Below, piece by piece: positions 35,601 through 50,600 of a stretch of DNA of 64,000 bases. This DNA is from Hyalella azteca (Eukaryota > Arthropoda > Malacostraca > Amphipoda > Hyalellidae): assembly GCF_000764305.2 (NCBI RefSeq), contig NW_025939027.1, positions 1-64,000 on the forward strand. Direction: 5' to 3'. Made by a program: the position numbers and the translations under genes. Numbering within the stretch: the first letter of the stretch is position 1; every line of letters starts with the position of its first letter. The notes beneath the pieces are model-generated. The model was not told where the DNA came from, ran no database searches, and was given only the letters and a program-made list of their open reading frames with translations.

Positions 35601-38600
35601 CGGAGAACGCTTCCACCGGTCTGATATAATGCTAATTTAATGATATTTAATTATTATTTATTAAATATTGATTAAAATTTTTTATTATCATTATTAAATA
35701 ATAATTATTATTAATATTAATTTTATTTAATTATTTTAAATAATAATTATATTTAATGATTATTATTATTTATTATTTATTTAATACTTCGATTCAACGC
35801 CCAGAGAAATTAGCGAAACTTTGTCCAAATATCGATTTACTTTTTTCCTAATTGTGTCGGTCATATTGACACAGTCTGGCCCAGAAATTGTGTATCAGTG
35901 GATACAGTGGGTCACTATTTAGACAAAATGACTCTAGCAATTTTCTGGGTGAAAAATTAACTCCGTAAGCTAAGATCTATTCAGGCGTTGAAATAACCTT
36001 GAATTTTTTTTAACTTTTATTAAGAAAAATTCACTGCTGGTAAATGTTGTTTCAGCCTCATTTGCCGGGAAGATACAGATTGACGTTGAAATAACGGTAA
36101 ATAAACGTTATTTCAACGAAATTAACTCATAATAAACGTTTTTTGAACGTCATTTGTCTGTAAGATACCGATTGACGTTGTAATAACGTTAAACAAACGT
36201 TGTTTCAGCGAAATGAACTCGTAATCAACGTTTTTTGAACGTCATTTTTGTATAAGATACGGATTGACGTTGAAATAACGTTAAATAAACGTTGTTTCAA
36301 CGAAATTAACTCGTAATCAACGTTTTATGACCGTCATTTGCCTGGAAGATACGGATTAACGGTGAAATAACGTTAAATAAACGTTATTTCAGTGCAATAA
36401 ACTCATAATAAACGTTTTAAGACCGTCATTTGCCTGGAAGATACAGATTAACGGTGAAATAACGTTAAATAAACGTGTGCAATAAATTCATAATGAACTT
36501 TTTTGACCGTCATTTGCCTGGAGAATTTCATCGCAATAACCTGTTGGTGTTACAGGTTCTGTTCTGGGGTCCGTGGAGGCGACCTGGAGCCTGGAGCAGA
36601 GCATGGAGCACGGCATGGAGTACACCGTGGAGTGGTCACGTGAGCAGGAGTCTGCTCCTGTGAGCGTGACGCCCTCAGGTCAGCTCCTGCTCACCAGTCT
36701 GCTCGACCGCGAGTCGTGGGACGTGGCCAGCATGCGGGTCACTGCTACGCCTGCCGTCTACCCGCACCTGGCTGTGTCTACCCGTGTCTACCTGCAGGTC
36801 AGTCTACCAGCGTCTACCCGCAGGTCAGTCTACCCGCGTCTACCTGCAGGTCAGTCTACCAGCGTCTACCTGCAGGTCACGAGTGTTCAGTTGAAACATT
36901 ATTTATATAATATAATGTAATAAAGCCTAAAATGTATGTAATAATATATGATATAGTGTGATGTAATAAAATAAAATAATATGATTTAATATATTAGTCC
37001 AGTTGAAATATTACTTATAAAATATAGTAATGTAATAAAGCATAATATAGTATAATATAAGATGTATGTAATGATATGATATAGTATTATGTAATAAAAT
37101 ATAATATATTACATGCTTTCAGTTTCAACGGGTATTGATTTCAACTCTAGTTTAAATAAGCATGCACATAACCATAAGCTATGGTATTCGTACCTGTAGG
37201 CCTGGTAACGAGAGTTACCCTCAGTATACGAGGGGTTACAAACCCTCTGAACCTAACCCCTATAGCGGGGACACGGGAAACTGTACAAAACTTTATCTTT
37301 GTACAGTTTTTTTTAAACTGTACGAAACTTTAGTTTTGTACGTTTCTTCCTTTTCACTGAAAAATATGAATAAATATTCATGGCAATAAAATGTCTTACA
37401 GAAATGAATTTATTCAACGAGATTGGAGTTCATGAGAACAGAAATCTTGCGAAAATGTCTACTGATTTGAATGCAATATAACAACAAAATTTAACGTAGC
37501 AAATATGAACAAGCGTAATATTTGGGTCTATATTCAAGAAAAGTCATAATTAAATTAATATATCAACCTAGCAGTTGTTCTAAACAACAGCAATGTCGCC
37601 TATAATTAAAGGCTATAATACTAGTGTAAATTTTTAATTAATATTGAATGCATTTGGAAGACTAGGAGGTTTTTATTAAGATGTGGCGTGAACCAAACAT
37701 TAACCGTGGTTCTGAACCGTGCTATAGAGGCTTGAGTTAGCTTCAATTTTCAAATTTTTATATGAAGAAATGAAGCAGGTTGCCCTCACAACTGCATGAA
37801 GTGTTGGTAATCTTAGCCGGGCAAATTGAATCATGAAAAAGTCAAACACAAATGATAATCTTATCTGAACGGAAATTATCTTATGATAGATAAGAATTGT
37901 ATAGCGAAGCTGAAATTTATCCTCTAGATCTTATTTGTTATTTACTTTATTTCTTCGCATTATGAATGACTCAGATTCATGAATATGAATGAATAACTCA
38001 AAATCATTAATAACTCACATCTGAATGATAATCTTATCTGAAGGGAAATTATCTTATGAAAGATAAGATATTTAAACAGAAGCTAAAGGTGGGGGGTGAG
38101 GGAAAACTAAGCATCTAAATCTTACTCATTATTCAGTTTATATCTTCGCATCAAATGTGAACGATGAATATTTCATGCCACCATTAGTCTTCTGGTTTAC
38201 TAATAATTTCTAGATGAAAACAAAAGCTAAAGATGCGCGGGGATATTTTTACATGAGCTCTTAGTATTAGCGTGCGTTGAAATGACCGAGCGTCTTCAAA
38301 AACAAGTATCTATCAATACTTGTTAACCCTCCACCGCCGCATGTCACTCTCCGGGAACATAACCTTCAATTTAAGTTATAAGTAAAATATTAATATGTAT
38401 AAAGCATTAATAGTTTACGTATAATATAATTATACATAAATTATTAATGCGTTTAAATTATTAATAGTTTACGTAGTTTACGTATAATATAATTATAGGT
38501 AAACTATTGAGTGTAGCAACCTGAGGACGTTTGTACGCAACAGAGAACATTTTAAAGTCGTACGTGGCGGCAACCATCAGTGCAAGTCATTTTGCGCTCA

Positions 38601-41600
38601 CTAGAACCTATCCTTTTTGGGTAGAATTCGTATTTTACAATAGTATGCAAAACGGAAGATATTTGTATTATATAATATTATAGAAGGCTAGTGGCAATGT
38701 CACTCCGGTTACTCGTGTCAGGCGGTAGAGGGTTAACATTTAAAGGTATATACCTATCAATACCTATTGGAACTTAATAATACCTTGCAGTAATACCTAA
38801 TAATCCCTATTAATACCTCTAATTACGCAGTCGAGGCGTACGACGACGACGCGGGCATCAAAAAGCATAATATAGTATATTATAGTATAATATAAAATAT
38901 ATGTAATAATCTAAGATATAGTATGATGCAATAAAATATAATATATTACATGCTTTCAGTTTCAACGAGTATTGATTTCAACTATTGTTTAAATAAGCAC
39001 ATAACCATCAGCAATGCTATTCCTACCTGTAGGCCTGGTAACGAGAGTTACCCTCAGTATACGAGGGGTTAAAAAACTCCCCGAACCTAACCCCTGTAGC
39101 GGGGGACACGGGGAACTGTACAAAACTCTAGCTTTTCCGTGGAAAGTATGAATAAATTCCAGCTACATGGTAGTGGAAATGAAATTTCTTGGAGAAATGA
39201 ATTTATTCAACGGGATTGGAGTTCATGACAACACTGAAATCTTGCGAAAATACTAATTGAATTGAATGAAATTTAACACCAAAATTTAAGGGTGGTAAAT
39301 AAGAACGAGCGTAATACGCTATTTATGTTTCAGGAAAGTTTTAATTAATATATCAACCTAGTAGCTGTTCTAAAAAATAATAAAGTCGTCTATAAGCTGA
39401 AGCGTACTAATTAAGGGCTTAGGGCTGGGGTTAGCTTCAATCTTCTAATTTGGATTAATTAATTCAATCTTTGAGGTTAATTCAAATTCAATCAATTCTA
39501 ATTTCTAATTCAATTCAGGACTGCAAGAGATGGTTGGAATTGTAGCCGGTGAATTTAAATCAAGGATAACTCAAACCTGAATGATAATCTTATCTCAACG
39601 GAAATTATCTTATGAAAGATAAGAATTTCATACAAAAGCTGATGTGGGGGGGGGGGAATTAATCCTCTAAATCTTACTCATATTCCTACTCTTCGCTTCA
39701 AATATGAACGATGAAAATTTCGTGCCACCATTAGTGTTCTGGTTTACTAATAATTTCTAGATGAAAACAAGAGCTAGAGATGCGCGGGGATGTTTTCTAC
39801 CTTAGCTCATAGTATTTTCGTGCGTTGATATGACCAAGCGTCTTCAGGGACGCTTCACCTTACTAACAATTGATATCTATCAATACTTGTTAACGCTCTA
39901 CCGCCGTATGTCACTCTCCGGGAACATAAATTTCAACCTAAATTATACGTAAACTATTGAGTGTAACAACCTGAGGACGTTTGTACGCAACAGAGAACAT
40001 TTTAAAGTTGTCGTACGTGGTGGCAACCATCAGTGCAAGTCATTCTGCGCTCACTAGAACCTATCCTTTTTGGGGAGTAGGAATCCTTTGGGAACGTATC
40101 CTTGGTGCCAATATTGCTCCGGTTACTCGTGTCAGGCGGTATAGGGTTAAAACCTAAAGGTAATAGACGATGTTCTAGTGTAGTGACGTGTAGTGATGAT
40201 GTTCTAGTGACGTGTAGTGACGATGTTGACGATGTTAACCCTCTAAATACATTCTCCTCTTATATAGTTTAATGTGATTTATATTGATTCTTTTGTGGTA
40301 CCTATCAATACCTATAGGAACTTAATATTACCTTGCAATAATAATCGCTATAAATACCCCTCAATTACTCTAAATACGCAGTCGAGGCGTACGACGACGA
40401 CGCGGGCATCAATGCAGAGCTGCGCTACCTCCTCCAGGAGGGCGGCGCCCCTGTGGTTGAAGAGGGGGGCGGCGCCCCTGAACCCCTGTTCCTGCTGGAC
40501 CCCTACACGGGGTGGCTCTCCCTCAACCGACCCCTGGGGGTCAACCACAACCCCGTCTACAACCTCGTCGTGAGTTGAATAACGTTACTCACGTACGTTA
40601 CTCACGTACGTTACTCACGTACGTTACTCTCGTACGTTACTCACGTAGGTTACTCACGTACGTTACTCACGTACGTTACTCACGTACGTTACTCACGTAC
40701 GTTACTCACGCACGTTACTCACGTACGTTACTCACGCACGTTACTCACGTACGTTACTCACGTACGTTTCTCACGTATACGTTACTCACGTACGTTGCTC
40801 GCGTACGGTACTCACGTACGTTACTCAGGTACGTTACGACGTGCAGGTGGAGGTACGTGACGCAGGCAGTCCGCCGCAGACGTGCTCGTGTGAGGTGCAG
40901 GTCGTCGTGACGGAGGACAGCCACCGTCCGCTGGCCTTCACCAGCACCCGCTACTCCGGGGCAGGTAACTCCGATAATGCATGTTATTTTTAATAATGTT
41001 TATAGTTTAATGTGATTTATACTATATATTATTACTCCCATAATGCATATTATTAATAATGTAAAGACTTTGATGGGATATATATTGAATATTATTATTA
41101 AAATATATAGTTTAATGTGATTTATATTGATTCTTTGGTGGTACGTTTATAGAAATCTTGCAACATGTTATTGTTAATAATGTAAGTACTTTATTGGGAT
41201 TTGTACTAAATATTATCATTAACGTAAATTGTATGATGTGATTTATATTGTTTATTTGGTAGTACGTTTATCAAAATGTCATAAGTAAAAAGACAGTAAC
41301 GTTACAATCTCGGCGTTTCTGTCCTCCTCTTAACCACGTTCTCTGTCCTCCTGTTAACCACGCTCTGTCCTCCAGTGCCGGAGGACAGCGAGCCCGGCAC
41401 GGTGGTCACTACGGTCTCTGTACGTGAACGTGACGTACATAAGCCCGTTACTAACGTCCAAGAGGGTCCCGAACTTGCCGACGTCGCTTTCTACATCACG
41501 GCCGGCGACGTCCGACGTCAGTTCGCTGTACGGACGTCGGGAGAGGTCTACGTCCGCCGCAGGCTGGACCGTGAGGACGTCGAGACGTACCACCTGACCG

Positions 41601-44600
41601 TGACGGCCACCGACGGTACCAACGTCGTCCAAGTGCCCGTCACCATCGACGTAATAGATGTGGATGGTACGTTTCGATATGAACGTGCGTTAACGTCGAT
41701 TAACCGTTTTTTTATCTGAAAGGAAGGGTAAATTTTCGAATTTTCCACTTTTTTCCTCTCAATTTAATTGCTAAGTTTTTTTTTTTTGCGGAAGGAAGGG
41801 TAAATTTCGAAAAATTTTCAGTTTTTTTCCTCTCAATTTAATTACTAATTTTTTTTACGGAAGCAAGGGTAAATTTTCTAATTTTTTGTTTAGTTTTTGC
41901 TCTAAATTGAATTACTAAACCCCGATGTCTGCAGACCACGCGCCCGTCTGTACGTCGCCGTCTTACGACGTCGCGGTCTCGGAGGACGTAGAGCTGGGGA
42001 CGGTCGTAGCTCAAGTCTCCGTCTACGACCCAGACCTCAACTCCAGTCCACGGTTCCTGCTGATGGACACGGAGGACTCTAACCCGTTCACGGTGGACGT
42101 GGACACGGGCCACGTGACCGTATCCTCTCCTCTTGACCGTGAAACACGTCCGGACTTCAGCCTCCTGGTGACCGTTATTGACGGGCAAAACACGGACTGG
42201 AAATGTTACTCCCGGGTTAACGTCCGCGTCACGGACGTTAATGATAACCGTCCACGGTTCAGTGAGCAGAGCTACACGGTTAACCTGCCTGAGAACTCAC
42301 CCGAGAACCGGCAACTGATGAAGCTACATGCCGTTGACGGGGACACTGGCAACAACGGGCGCGTCAGCTACTCCGTTGACGGGGACCCTGTGTTCCTGGT
42401 TGACAGGTTGACAGGAATACTGAGCGTGACGGAACAATTAGACAGGGAAGAACGGGCCATGTACAACCTAACCGTCACGGCCACGGACCACGGGACGCCG
42501 TCCCTGTCAACGCACGTCACCGTCCTGGTCTTAATTACCGTCCCTCATTACCGTCCCTCATTACCCTCAGTCAAGCGTGTCTCTTCCATCTAACTTCTTC
42601 TCATTACAGTTAATCAGTTGAAGTTAATCATGAATGGAAGTGAATGCCTCCCTCTCTTTATTCTAAAAATTAATCAGCCAGTCGAAATAAATCATCAGTT
42701 AACATGAAAAAAATGCTTTACTGATAACACTTATAACTAACAGCTAACTTACCCTGATCTCCCTTCACTCTATAATTGATCAGTATATCCTTGAAGGAAC
42801 TGAATGCTCTAGTTACTTCATATTACTCATACCTGAACTCATATTAGCGCAAGTAACTAACCTTAACCCCCCTCAATGAATGCCTGCTGACAACATTTGT
42901 TTCAGTGCGCTCCCTCTTTCATTCTATAATTAATTAGCCAGTCGAATTAAACCATTATTTAACTATGAATCTAACCGAACTATTTATACAACTCCAATTA
43001 GTGCAGGTAACTAACCTTAACCCCCCTCCCCCCCGCGGCAGTGCCTCCCCCTCTTTTATTATATAATTTTTTAAATTTATATTTAAATCATTATTTAACT
43101 ATGAATGTAACTGAACTATTAACACAACTCCAATTTTATTATATTAGTTCAGGTAACAAACCTAACCCAACCTCAACCCCCCACCTCCCTTAAACCTAAC
43201 CCAACCTCAACCCCCCCCCTATAGACATGAACGACAACCCCCCTAATCTTAACCCCCCCTAGACATGAACGACAATCCCCCCTAACCTCAACCCCCCAGA
43301 CATGAACGACAACCCCCCCGAGTTCGCGAGCCACACGTACCACACGACCATCCCTGAGAGCGCCCGCGTCAGCACCGACGTGACGCGCGTCCTTGCCAAC
43401 TCCAGGGACGTCGGCGTCAACGCGCACATCTCCTACAGCATCATCGGGGGCAACGAGCACCGCAAGTTCGCCATACATCCAAAGACTGGTGCGTAGATGG
43501 TAGATCTCCTACTAGTACTAGTAGGTAATAGTAGATCTCCTACCAGCAGTGCGTAGATAGTAGATCTCCGACAGCATCATCGGGGGCAACGAGCACCGCA
43601 AGTTCGCCATACATTCAAAGACTGGTGCGTAGATATATCCGTGCTCATCGATTAAGCTCTGCCTGAGGATCGGGTTACGCGACTAAGGTCGTGGAAGATA
43701 AGTAAGACACATGTGTCTGATAACATATCTTGTGTACGGGGTGGTAATACAGAGTTAAGATACAGAGGTATAAGCTACGGCGTTGACCGTAAGGTCGGAG
43801 AACTCAGCCGACGCGTTACATCGCTGAGCGCTTATCAACTAAACCAGGCAACCGTCAACGTCACCATCACCGACGTCAACGACAACGCCCCGATATTCAT
43901 CCAGAACTCCTACTCTGCCCTCGTCAGCGAGGGCGCCGCCATCCATGACCGCCTCCTACAGGTTGGTCTTTCAGTTTTAATATATATATATATATATATT
44001 TTTTTTTAGAAATCCGTGACTCTTGATTTAATTGTTCTGTTAATGAGAAGTGAAATTCATTTTTTATCTTTTATTGCATTTTGTTGAGCACAATTAAAGG
44101 AAAACTGTCACAGATTCGCGAGACTTCAATTACGCCTCAGTTGATGGAGGATATTTTTTATATGGGGCTTATTTATAAAATTTACTTATGACCTCATACA
44201 TTCATTTTACTCAATAAAGAAAATTTTACGCAAAATACATTGTTTACGCGGTGCACTTACTATGGAGTGCACTCGGGAAAATTAATGGGCCACATTATTC
44301 TAATAATTACGCACTTTCTTCTCAACACAAAACTAGGGAGCGGACTACCGTTGATACGCCATTTTTTCTGAGTCAAGATGATCCACAAAAATGCAAAAAT
44401 ACTTGTTTCACAGTCAATAGCATCTAAATGGCGCTATTTAAACACCATTTAGGAGAAAATGTATCGCTTTTTAGGACAAAATGTATCGTTGTTTAGTACA
44501 AGTTTTAACTAATTTTCTGCATGCATTCGCGAGTGCAGGTGGTTGCCAGCGACCAGGACGAAGGTGTGAACGGTGAGATCAGCTACTCCATCCTGCGGGG

Positions 44601-47600
44601 CGACGGCGCCCACGAGTTCAGCGTGAACCCCAGCAGCGGCTGGATCTCCGTCGCCAAGAAGCTTGACCGCGAGGCCACCAAGTCCTACACGCTGGAGCTG
44701 CTGGCGCTGGACCACGGCATCCCTCAGCGGACGGGGTCTGTTACGGTCTACATCGACGTCACCGACGAGAACGACAACCCGCCGGTCTTCGAGGGCGGCA
44801 CACACTCGGTCTACGTCAAGGTCTGTTGCCTTCCTACTGCTGTAGGGACGACAGCCACTCCGTCAACGTCAAGGTCTGTTGCCTTCCTTCTCCTTTAGGA
44901 CGGCAGCTCACGCCGAGATTATCTCTGTGCCATCAACATGGAACAAAAACTAAGGGATAATAAAGATTTTTACTAGGATTTTTAATTAACTAACGAGTAT
45001 TTTCTGGAGAATCCTTCTCTTAACACTTTTATACGCCAAAATTATTTCCGATTAAAAATTTGCAAAAATTATTTCGGATTAAACTATTGCAGTGGTTTTC
45101 CGTTATCTTATTAATAATAAAATAAACTATTGTGGAGTAAAGATGGCTTTCACTCAAACAAATTGTTTTAAAGTAGAAATAAGAAGAAGGAGCGACATCC
45201 CATTGCTGGATTTGTCTTGTGTCGTTTGCGGTGCCAAAACGTGTGTTTACCGCTTCCATTAAACCGTATAATTTTTTTAATGATCCGAATGTTTGAAGCA
45301 AGTATAAGACTTGCAGTAAGTTTATAAGTTCTCTCCTTGTTCTGAGGCAGTCCGTTCATCTTCGAGATTTGGTCCGGAAACTCGGACAATGCGTTCCGCA
45401 TTACGGAGTCCGGACAACTGCGGACAGCTGCTATACTCGACCACCGACTCCGCAATCTCTACAAACTCCAGATCAGAGTTTACGACAGCGGCAACCCGCC
45501 TCTGTACTCAGAGACCTGGCTTGACGTAAAGGTAGGTTACTACGACTTGTCAGGTCCTTCGACCTGTCAGGTCCTATGACTTGTCAGTTCCTACCACTCA
45601 TCCACTGCTGATTCGTTGGGTTCATTGTGCTACATCTTCTCAGTGAAACGAGTGACACCTAATCCGAAAATCGATGCATTTTTGCTCGTGTGTGCAAAAC
45701 GTGGGGGTTGTCCAGAAAGAGAACGGAGCAGAACTACGTTAAAAAATATCACTATTGGGACAATTTGACCGATCCATTTCACTTAGTGGTACTGACTGAT
45801 ACATTTCACTTAACGTTACTCCATATTTTTGCCCGGCAGGTTATCGAAGAGTCGCAATATCCTCCCGTTGTGCTGCCCTTCCAAGTCACCATGTTCGTCA
45901 GATCGGCCGACTACACCGGCGGAGATATCGGTAGAGTCACTGCGTCTGACCAGGACGCCTACGACGTCCTAAGTTACGGCATCGTAAGTTCGGCGCGAGA
46001 CTCCAGGTACTTCACTGTTGGTCGGACGACCGGGGTGCTGTCCATCAAAGGGCATCTTGACGAAGGCCAGTACTCAGTCAATGTGTCCGTCACGGATGAA
46101 AAGTTCGTGACGTACAGCGAAGCGAACGTCGAAGTTGTTGACGTCACGCAGGACATGCTCGATAACGCGGTCATCGTGACAATCGCTGGTGTGGCTCCTG
46201 AAGAGTTCTACGTCTCCTACAGGAGAAGTTTCCATCGTGGCATACGGTCAATACTCAACGTCAAATCTCGCGACGTTGTCATACTTTCCATCCAGTTGAC
46301 GACTTCACGCAGACGTCGCGACAGCGGCAGGAAGAACGTACAGAACGTGTCGAGCTACCAGGAGGAGATAGAAGTCTTATTTGTGGTCAAGAAAGGCAAG
46401 AAAGATTATTTCCCCAGAAATTTCGTCCGTAAACGCTTGATGTCTGAACTGCAAACCCTGGAACAGTCGCTGTCTCTCGCGATCACCGACGTCGCTGAGA
46501 ACCAATGCCAGCAGATGATCTGCGCCAACGGCCGCTGCGAGGACCAAATCCTTCTTGGGAAGGAACAGCAGTTGATATCCACCGACGTGATGGGCTTCTT
46601 GTCATTCCGACACATCCACCGCGGCGTGTGTGTGTGCCAGGCTGGATATGGTGGCTCTATTTGTGACGAGATTGTTAACGAATGCGCCTTCCAGCCTTGC
46701 CCTTTGTACAAGGAGTGCGTGCCTAACTCCTCATCCCTGGGATACGCGTGTGTATGTCCTGATGGCCTCGTAGGCGCTACCTGTTCACAGCCCAAAGAAG
46801 CCTGCATTGGGAAGGAGAACACGCCGACTTGCTACATGGCGGAAGCGCCCTTCTCCTTCCAGGGCAAGAGTTACGTGCAATATCAGCTCCACGTGCCCAT
46901 CGAGCGACATTTTTCCTTCTCTGTCTGGTTCAGGACGCTCTATCCTTCCGGCAACATCATGTTCACGGCCGGCAGACTGGATTACGCCATACTCGAGGTA
47001 GGTATAAAGAAGCAAATCTTTATTTATTACTGGATTCTTGAAGTAATAAGAACCAAATCTCCATGGATTATAGGAGACTCGAGGTATTAAGAACCGAATC
47101 ACGAAGTTCAGCCAGCACTGTCTAACTTTTTTCACTTGATACCAAGTCATTCTCGTGTTAACTTGAGTGATATCAATTGGGCATTCAATAATCAATACTT
47201 TGTATGCTCGAGAGTTTAAAACTCCCATTTATGTTTAAAAAATCGTTTTACTTGATGATTAAAAGTGAATGATGACGATCTAATTTGATGATGGCTATAG
47301 TTTTGATTTTCAACGTCTTCACAAGCCCAATGAATGTTATGATAACATCATTACCCCTTCCCCAGTTATCGGGGAGCAGAGTGCAGTACCGCTGGGACCT
47401 GGGCAGTGGGGAGGGCCGCCTGCAGGTTATGTCTCCTCCCCTCAACGACTCCCAGTGGCACCACGTGTTCCTGGAGCGCCTCGGCTCCTCCGTTCGCCTG
47501 AAGGTGGACAACCTGCATCAGGCGGAAGGATCCTCTCCAGGTTCCAGTGAAATGCTAAACCTGGAGAAACCTGACTTGTACCTTGGAGCTGAGGTGCGGG

Positions 47601-50600
47601 CTTGGGCAGGGGCTACTGACCCGCGACAAGGACTCGCGGGATGCATGGATGACCCACGGGTGTACGACTCCAAGTTGCCTGTGACCCTGATGACGTCCAG
47701 CACTGCCACCCTCGTACGGCTCACTAAAGTGGCTCAGCACTGCTACGGCTCCCTGCGTGATCCCGGGGTCTGTGGCACCCATCCTTGTCTCAACGGCGGC
47801 ACTTGCGAGGAAAAAGACAACTCTTTCGTGTGCCAGTGTCCCTCAAGATTCAAAGGCGCTCGATGTGAAGCGGACTCCGACCCTTGCGCGTCCTCCCCTT
47901 GCCTCAACAAGGGCAGGTGTTCCAACGTCGGGGACTCGTTCATGTGCCACTGTCCTCTGAACATCACCGGCACTCGCTGCCAGCACATGTACTGTAACCC
48001 CAACCCATGTCAGAATAAAGGCATTTGTGAGGAAGGAATATCAGGACCTATATGCATGTGTCATGGATTCGTTGGCCTCACTTGTGACATCGACATCAAC
48101 GAATGCGAGAAGAACCCGTGTCCCAACAAGGCCCTTTGTATCAACACCCTCGGCAGCTACCGGTGCGAGTGTCCTGAAGGAGTGTCAGGATCCATGTGCG
48201 CTCTCCCTGATAGTCCTACTATGCTTTCCAAGTTCAAATTGGTAAGTTGATTATACCATTAAACCTCAATATTTTGCAGCAAAGATGTTAGTAAGAAAAG
48301 TTATTCTTCGTTCTTAATTTATTCCAAGTTCAGATTAGTGAGGAACTTCATTACTTCTCATCTATTACTTACTTCCGTCCGCTGACGCTGCTGTCTGCTG
48401 ACGCTGCTGTCTGCCGTCAGGTGATCTACGCGATCGCTGGGATCTGTGCGCTGACGCTGCTGACGATCACGGCGCTGTTGGTGGTGCTGTGCGTGCGACG
48501 TCGCCGGCCGGGGGGCGTCCGCCCCTCCTACGCCGAGGGGGCGGCGGCGCCCCCCAAGCAGACCGACACCTGCAGCAGACCTGGCAAACTGAGTGGCGCT
48601 GACACGCCCCCCGTGAGTGGTGGGGGAGGTTGTGTTGTGGTGTGGGATGAGTGGGGTTGTGTAGTGGAGTGGTCATTCTACGTGTGAGTGACACTTGCGA
48701 GTGGCACTAGGGAGTGGTGTGTGAGTGACTCTAGCGAGTGGTATTAGGTGTGAGATTGGCTGTAGCGAGTGGTGTGGTTGGCACTAGGAAGTGGTGTGGG
48801 TAGCACTAGCGAGTGGTGTGAGTAGAAACTAGCGCTCTATTCTCTTGTCTGAACTAGCCAAGGTAAGGCGCCCAACACAGCGTTCTAGTGCACGCCAGCC
48901 AAGCGCTAGTGCACTAGTTTTTCTATTGGTTTTGTTTTAAAAAAATTCGAATTCTAAACACATCGAGACTAGTGTGTGCATGAACCAGAGACGTGAACCA
49001 TAGCCTAGCTAGTGCCTGGTTAGTGCTACCATAGAACTAGTTCTTCCACCGCACCTATTTTACTAGACTCCACATGTGGCTGCACTTAATCTCTAGATTA
49101 TTCGATTTTAAATCACATCGAAGTTTTTTTTTTGCACTTATTCAACTTTTTTCAGTTTTGCTGTCTTGCTATAACATGTGAAATAGTCTGTACTGTGTGG
49201 TTTTCATTTAATTTTGTGTTATATTTTTCGTTTTTCCAAGTTTTTCGTTCCGTTTTGCCTGCAGATTCACCACCACCACCACCCCCTGAACCGACATGGG
49301 TGTTCCCCCGACTCTTTCTCCTCCCCCTCCCCCCACACCGACCCCCTCTACATGCCCCTTAACAACTTCGATGCCATACGAAGCTACTCCCCCGCCCCCC
49401 GTCACGACCCCCTCGACAACCCCCGTAATTTCGTCCACAACATACGAAGAAATCCCCACGCCCCCCACAACACCCTACCCCCTGCATGCGGCAACCCCAC
49501 CACCTCCTCCAAGTACCTGGGGGGCGACGGCCACTCCCCATACCCTGGGGACTCGTGTCGTTCCGTCAGGACTCTGCCCCCTGGGGCGACGCCCCCCCAG
49601 TCCACCAGCCCCCACCACGTCTACAAAGACGTCCTCAGCCACAACCTCAAGGAGGCGTACTATGACGAGGGCAAGATACCTAATGGTTAGTACCGTGCCT
49701 AATGGTTAGTACCGTGCCTAATGGTTAGTACCGTGCCTAATGGTTATAATGGTTAGTGCCGTGCCTAATGGTTAGTACCGTGCCTAATGGTTAGTACCTA
49801 CCGTGCCTAGCCTAATGGTTAGTACCTACCGTGTACGTTGCACATCGTCGACGTGGTTTAGATGCCGTCGCTGTGATGTTGATGTTGCACTTGAGTCGCC
49901 ATATCCTTAACTGCCTGCCAGCAATTAGCTGCTTTCAAGTAAATAAAAGCTCATTACACTCCATGACAACAGCTGCTAAAGACTAAAAGCTATCCATGTT
50001 GCCATGCGTAACTGGCACTGTACATCACAGGCACTGTACATCACTGGTACTGCACATCGCTCGATCACCGAACTTGATGCCAGATCCATCAGTTTATTAA
50101 GTGCAGATGGCCACGCGATAACTTTTTTACACCAGCTGACCGCGAAAGTAATGTTCAAATGTTGCCATATCCTGGACTCAGTCTTGGTCGAGAACCACGA
50201 CATTCACGATACAAGACTTCGATAAATTAACATAGAACGCACATTATACACTGTGAATCGAGCGTTTAATATTAGTGATTCACCTTAATATGGGACTTTT
50301 TCAATATTATAGTAAGTTGCATTTCGGTCACACGTCGCAGATTTTGTATCATTGTCGATCATCATATGTTTAGGTCTCATCTTTATATTTCCATTGCACA
50401 ATATTATATTCACTGCCTTAAATAATACCTTGACACAATAACCAGCATGACAAGTAATGCATTCTAGCCACGCTAGTCATCACAGAAAGTCATCATAACT
50501 CGTCATCACCACTCATCATAACACGTCATGCATCATAACAGACGTGATGTTCGGCGGGGGGGCGTCATGTGGGCGCTGCCTGACGGGGGCCTGCCGTGAT

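Larger units (their letters stand above)
37050..38867. repeat. Copy 1 of a ~1.6-1.8-kb tandem duplication
   Basis: Matches 38880-40412 in order: 'cctggtaacgagagttaccc', 'acctaacccct.tagcgggg', 'gataatcttatct', MITE family A, 'tatcaatacctat.ggaact' and finally an acceptor with the first 38 bases of exon 40382 (38830-38867). Diverged by substitutions and indels, so not a simple assembly repeat. Confidence 0.88.
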
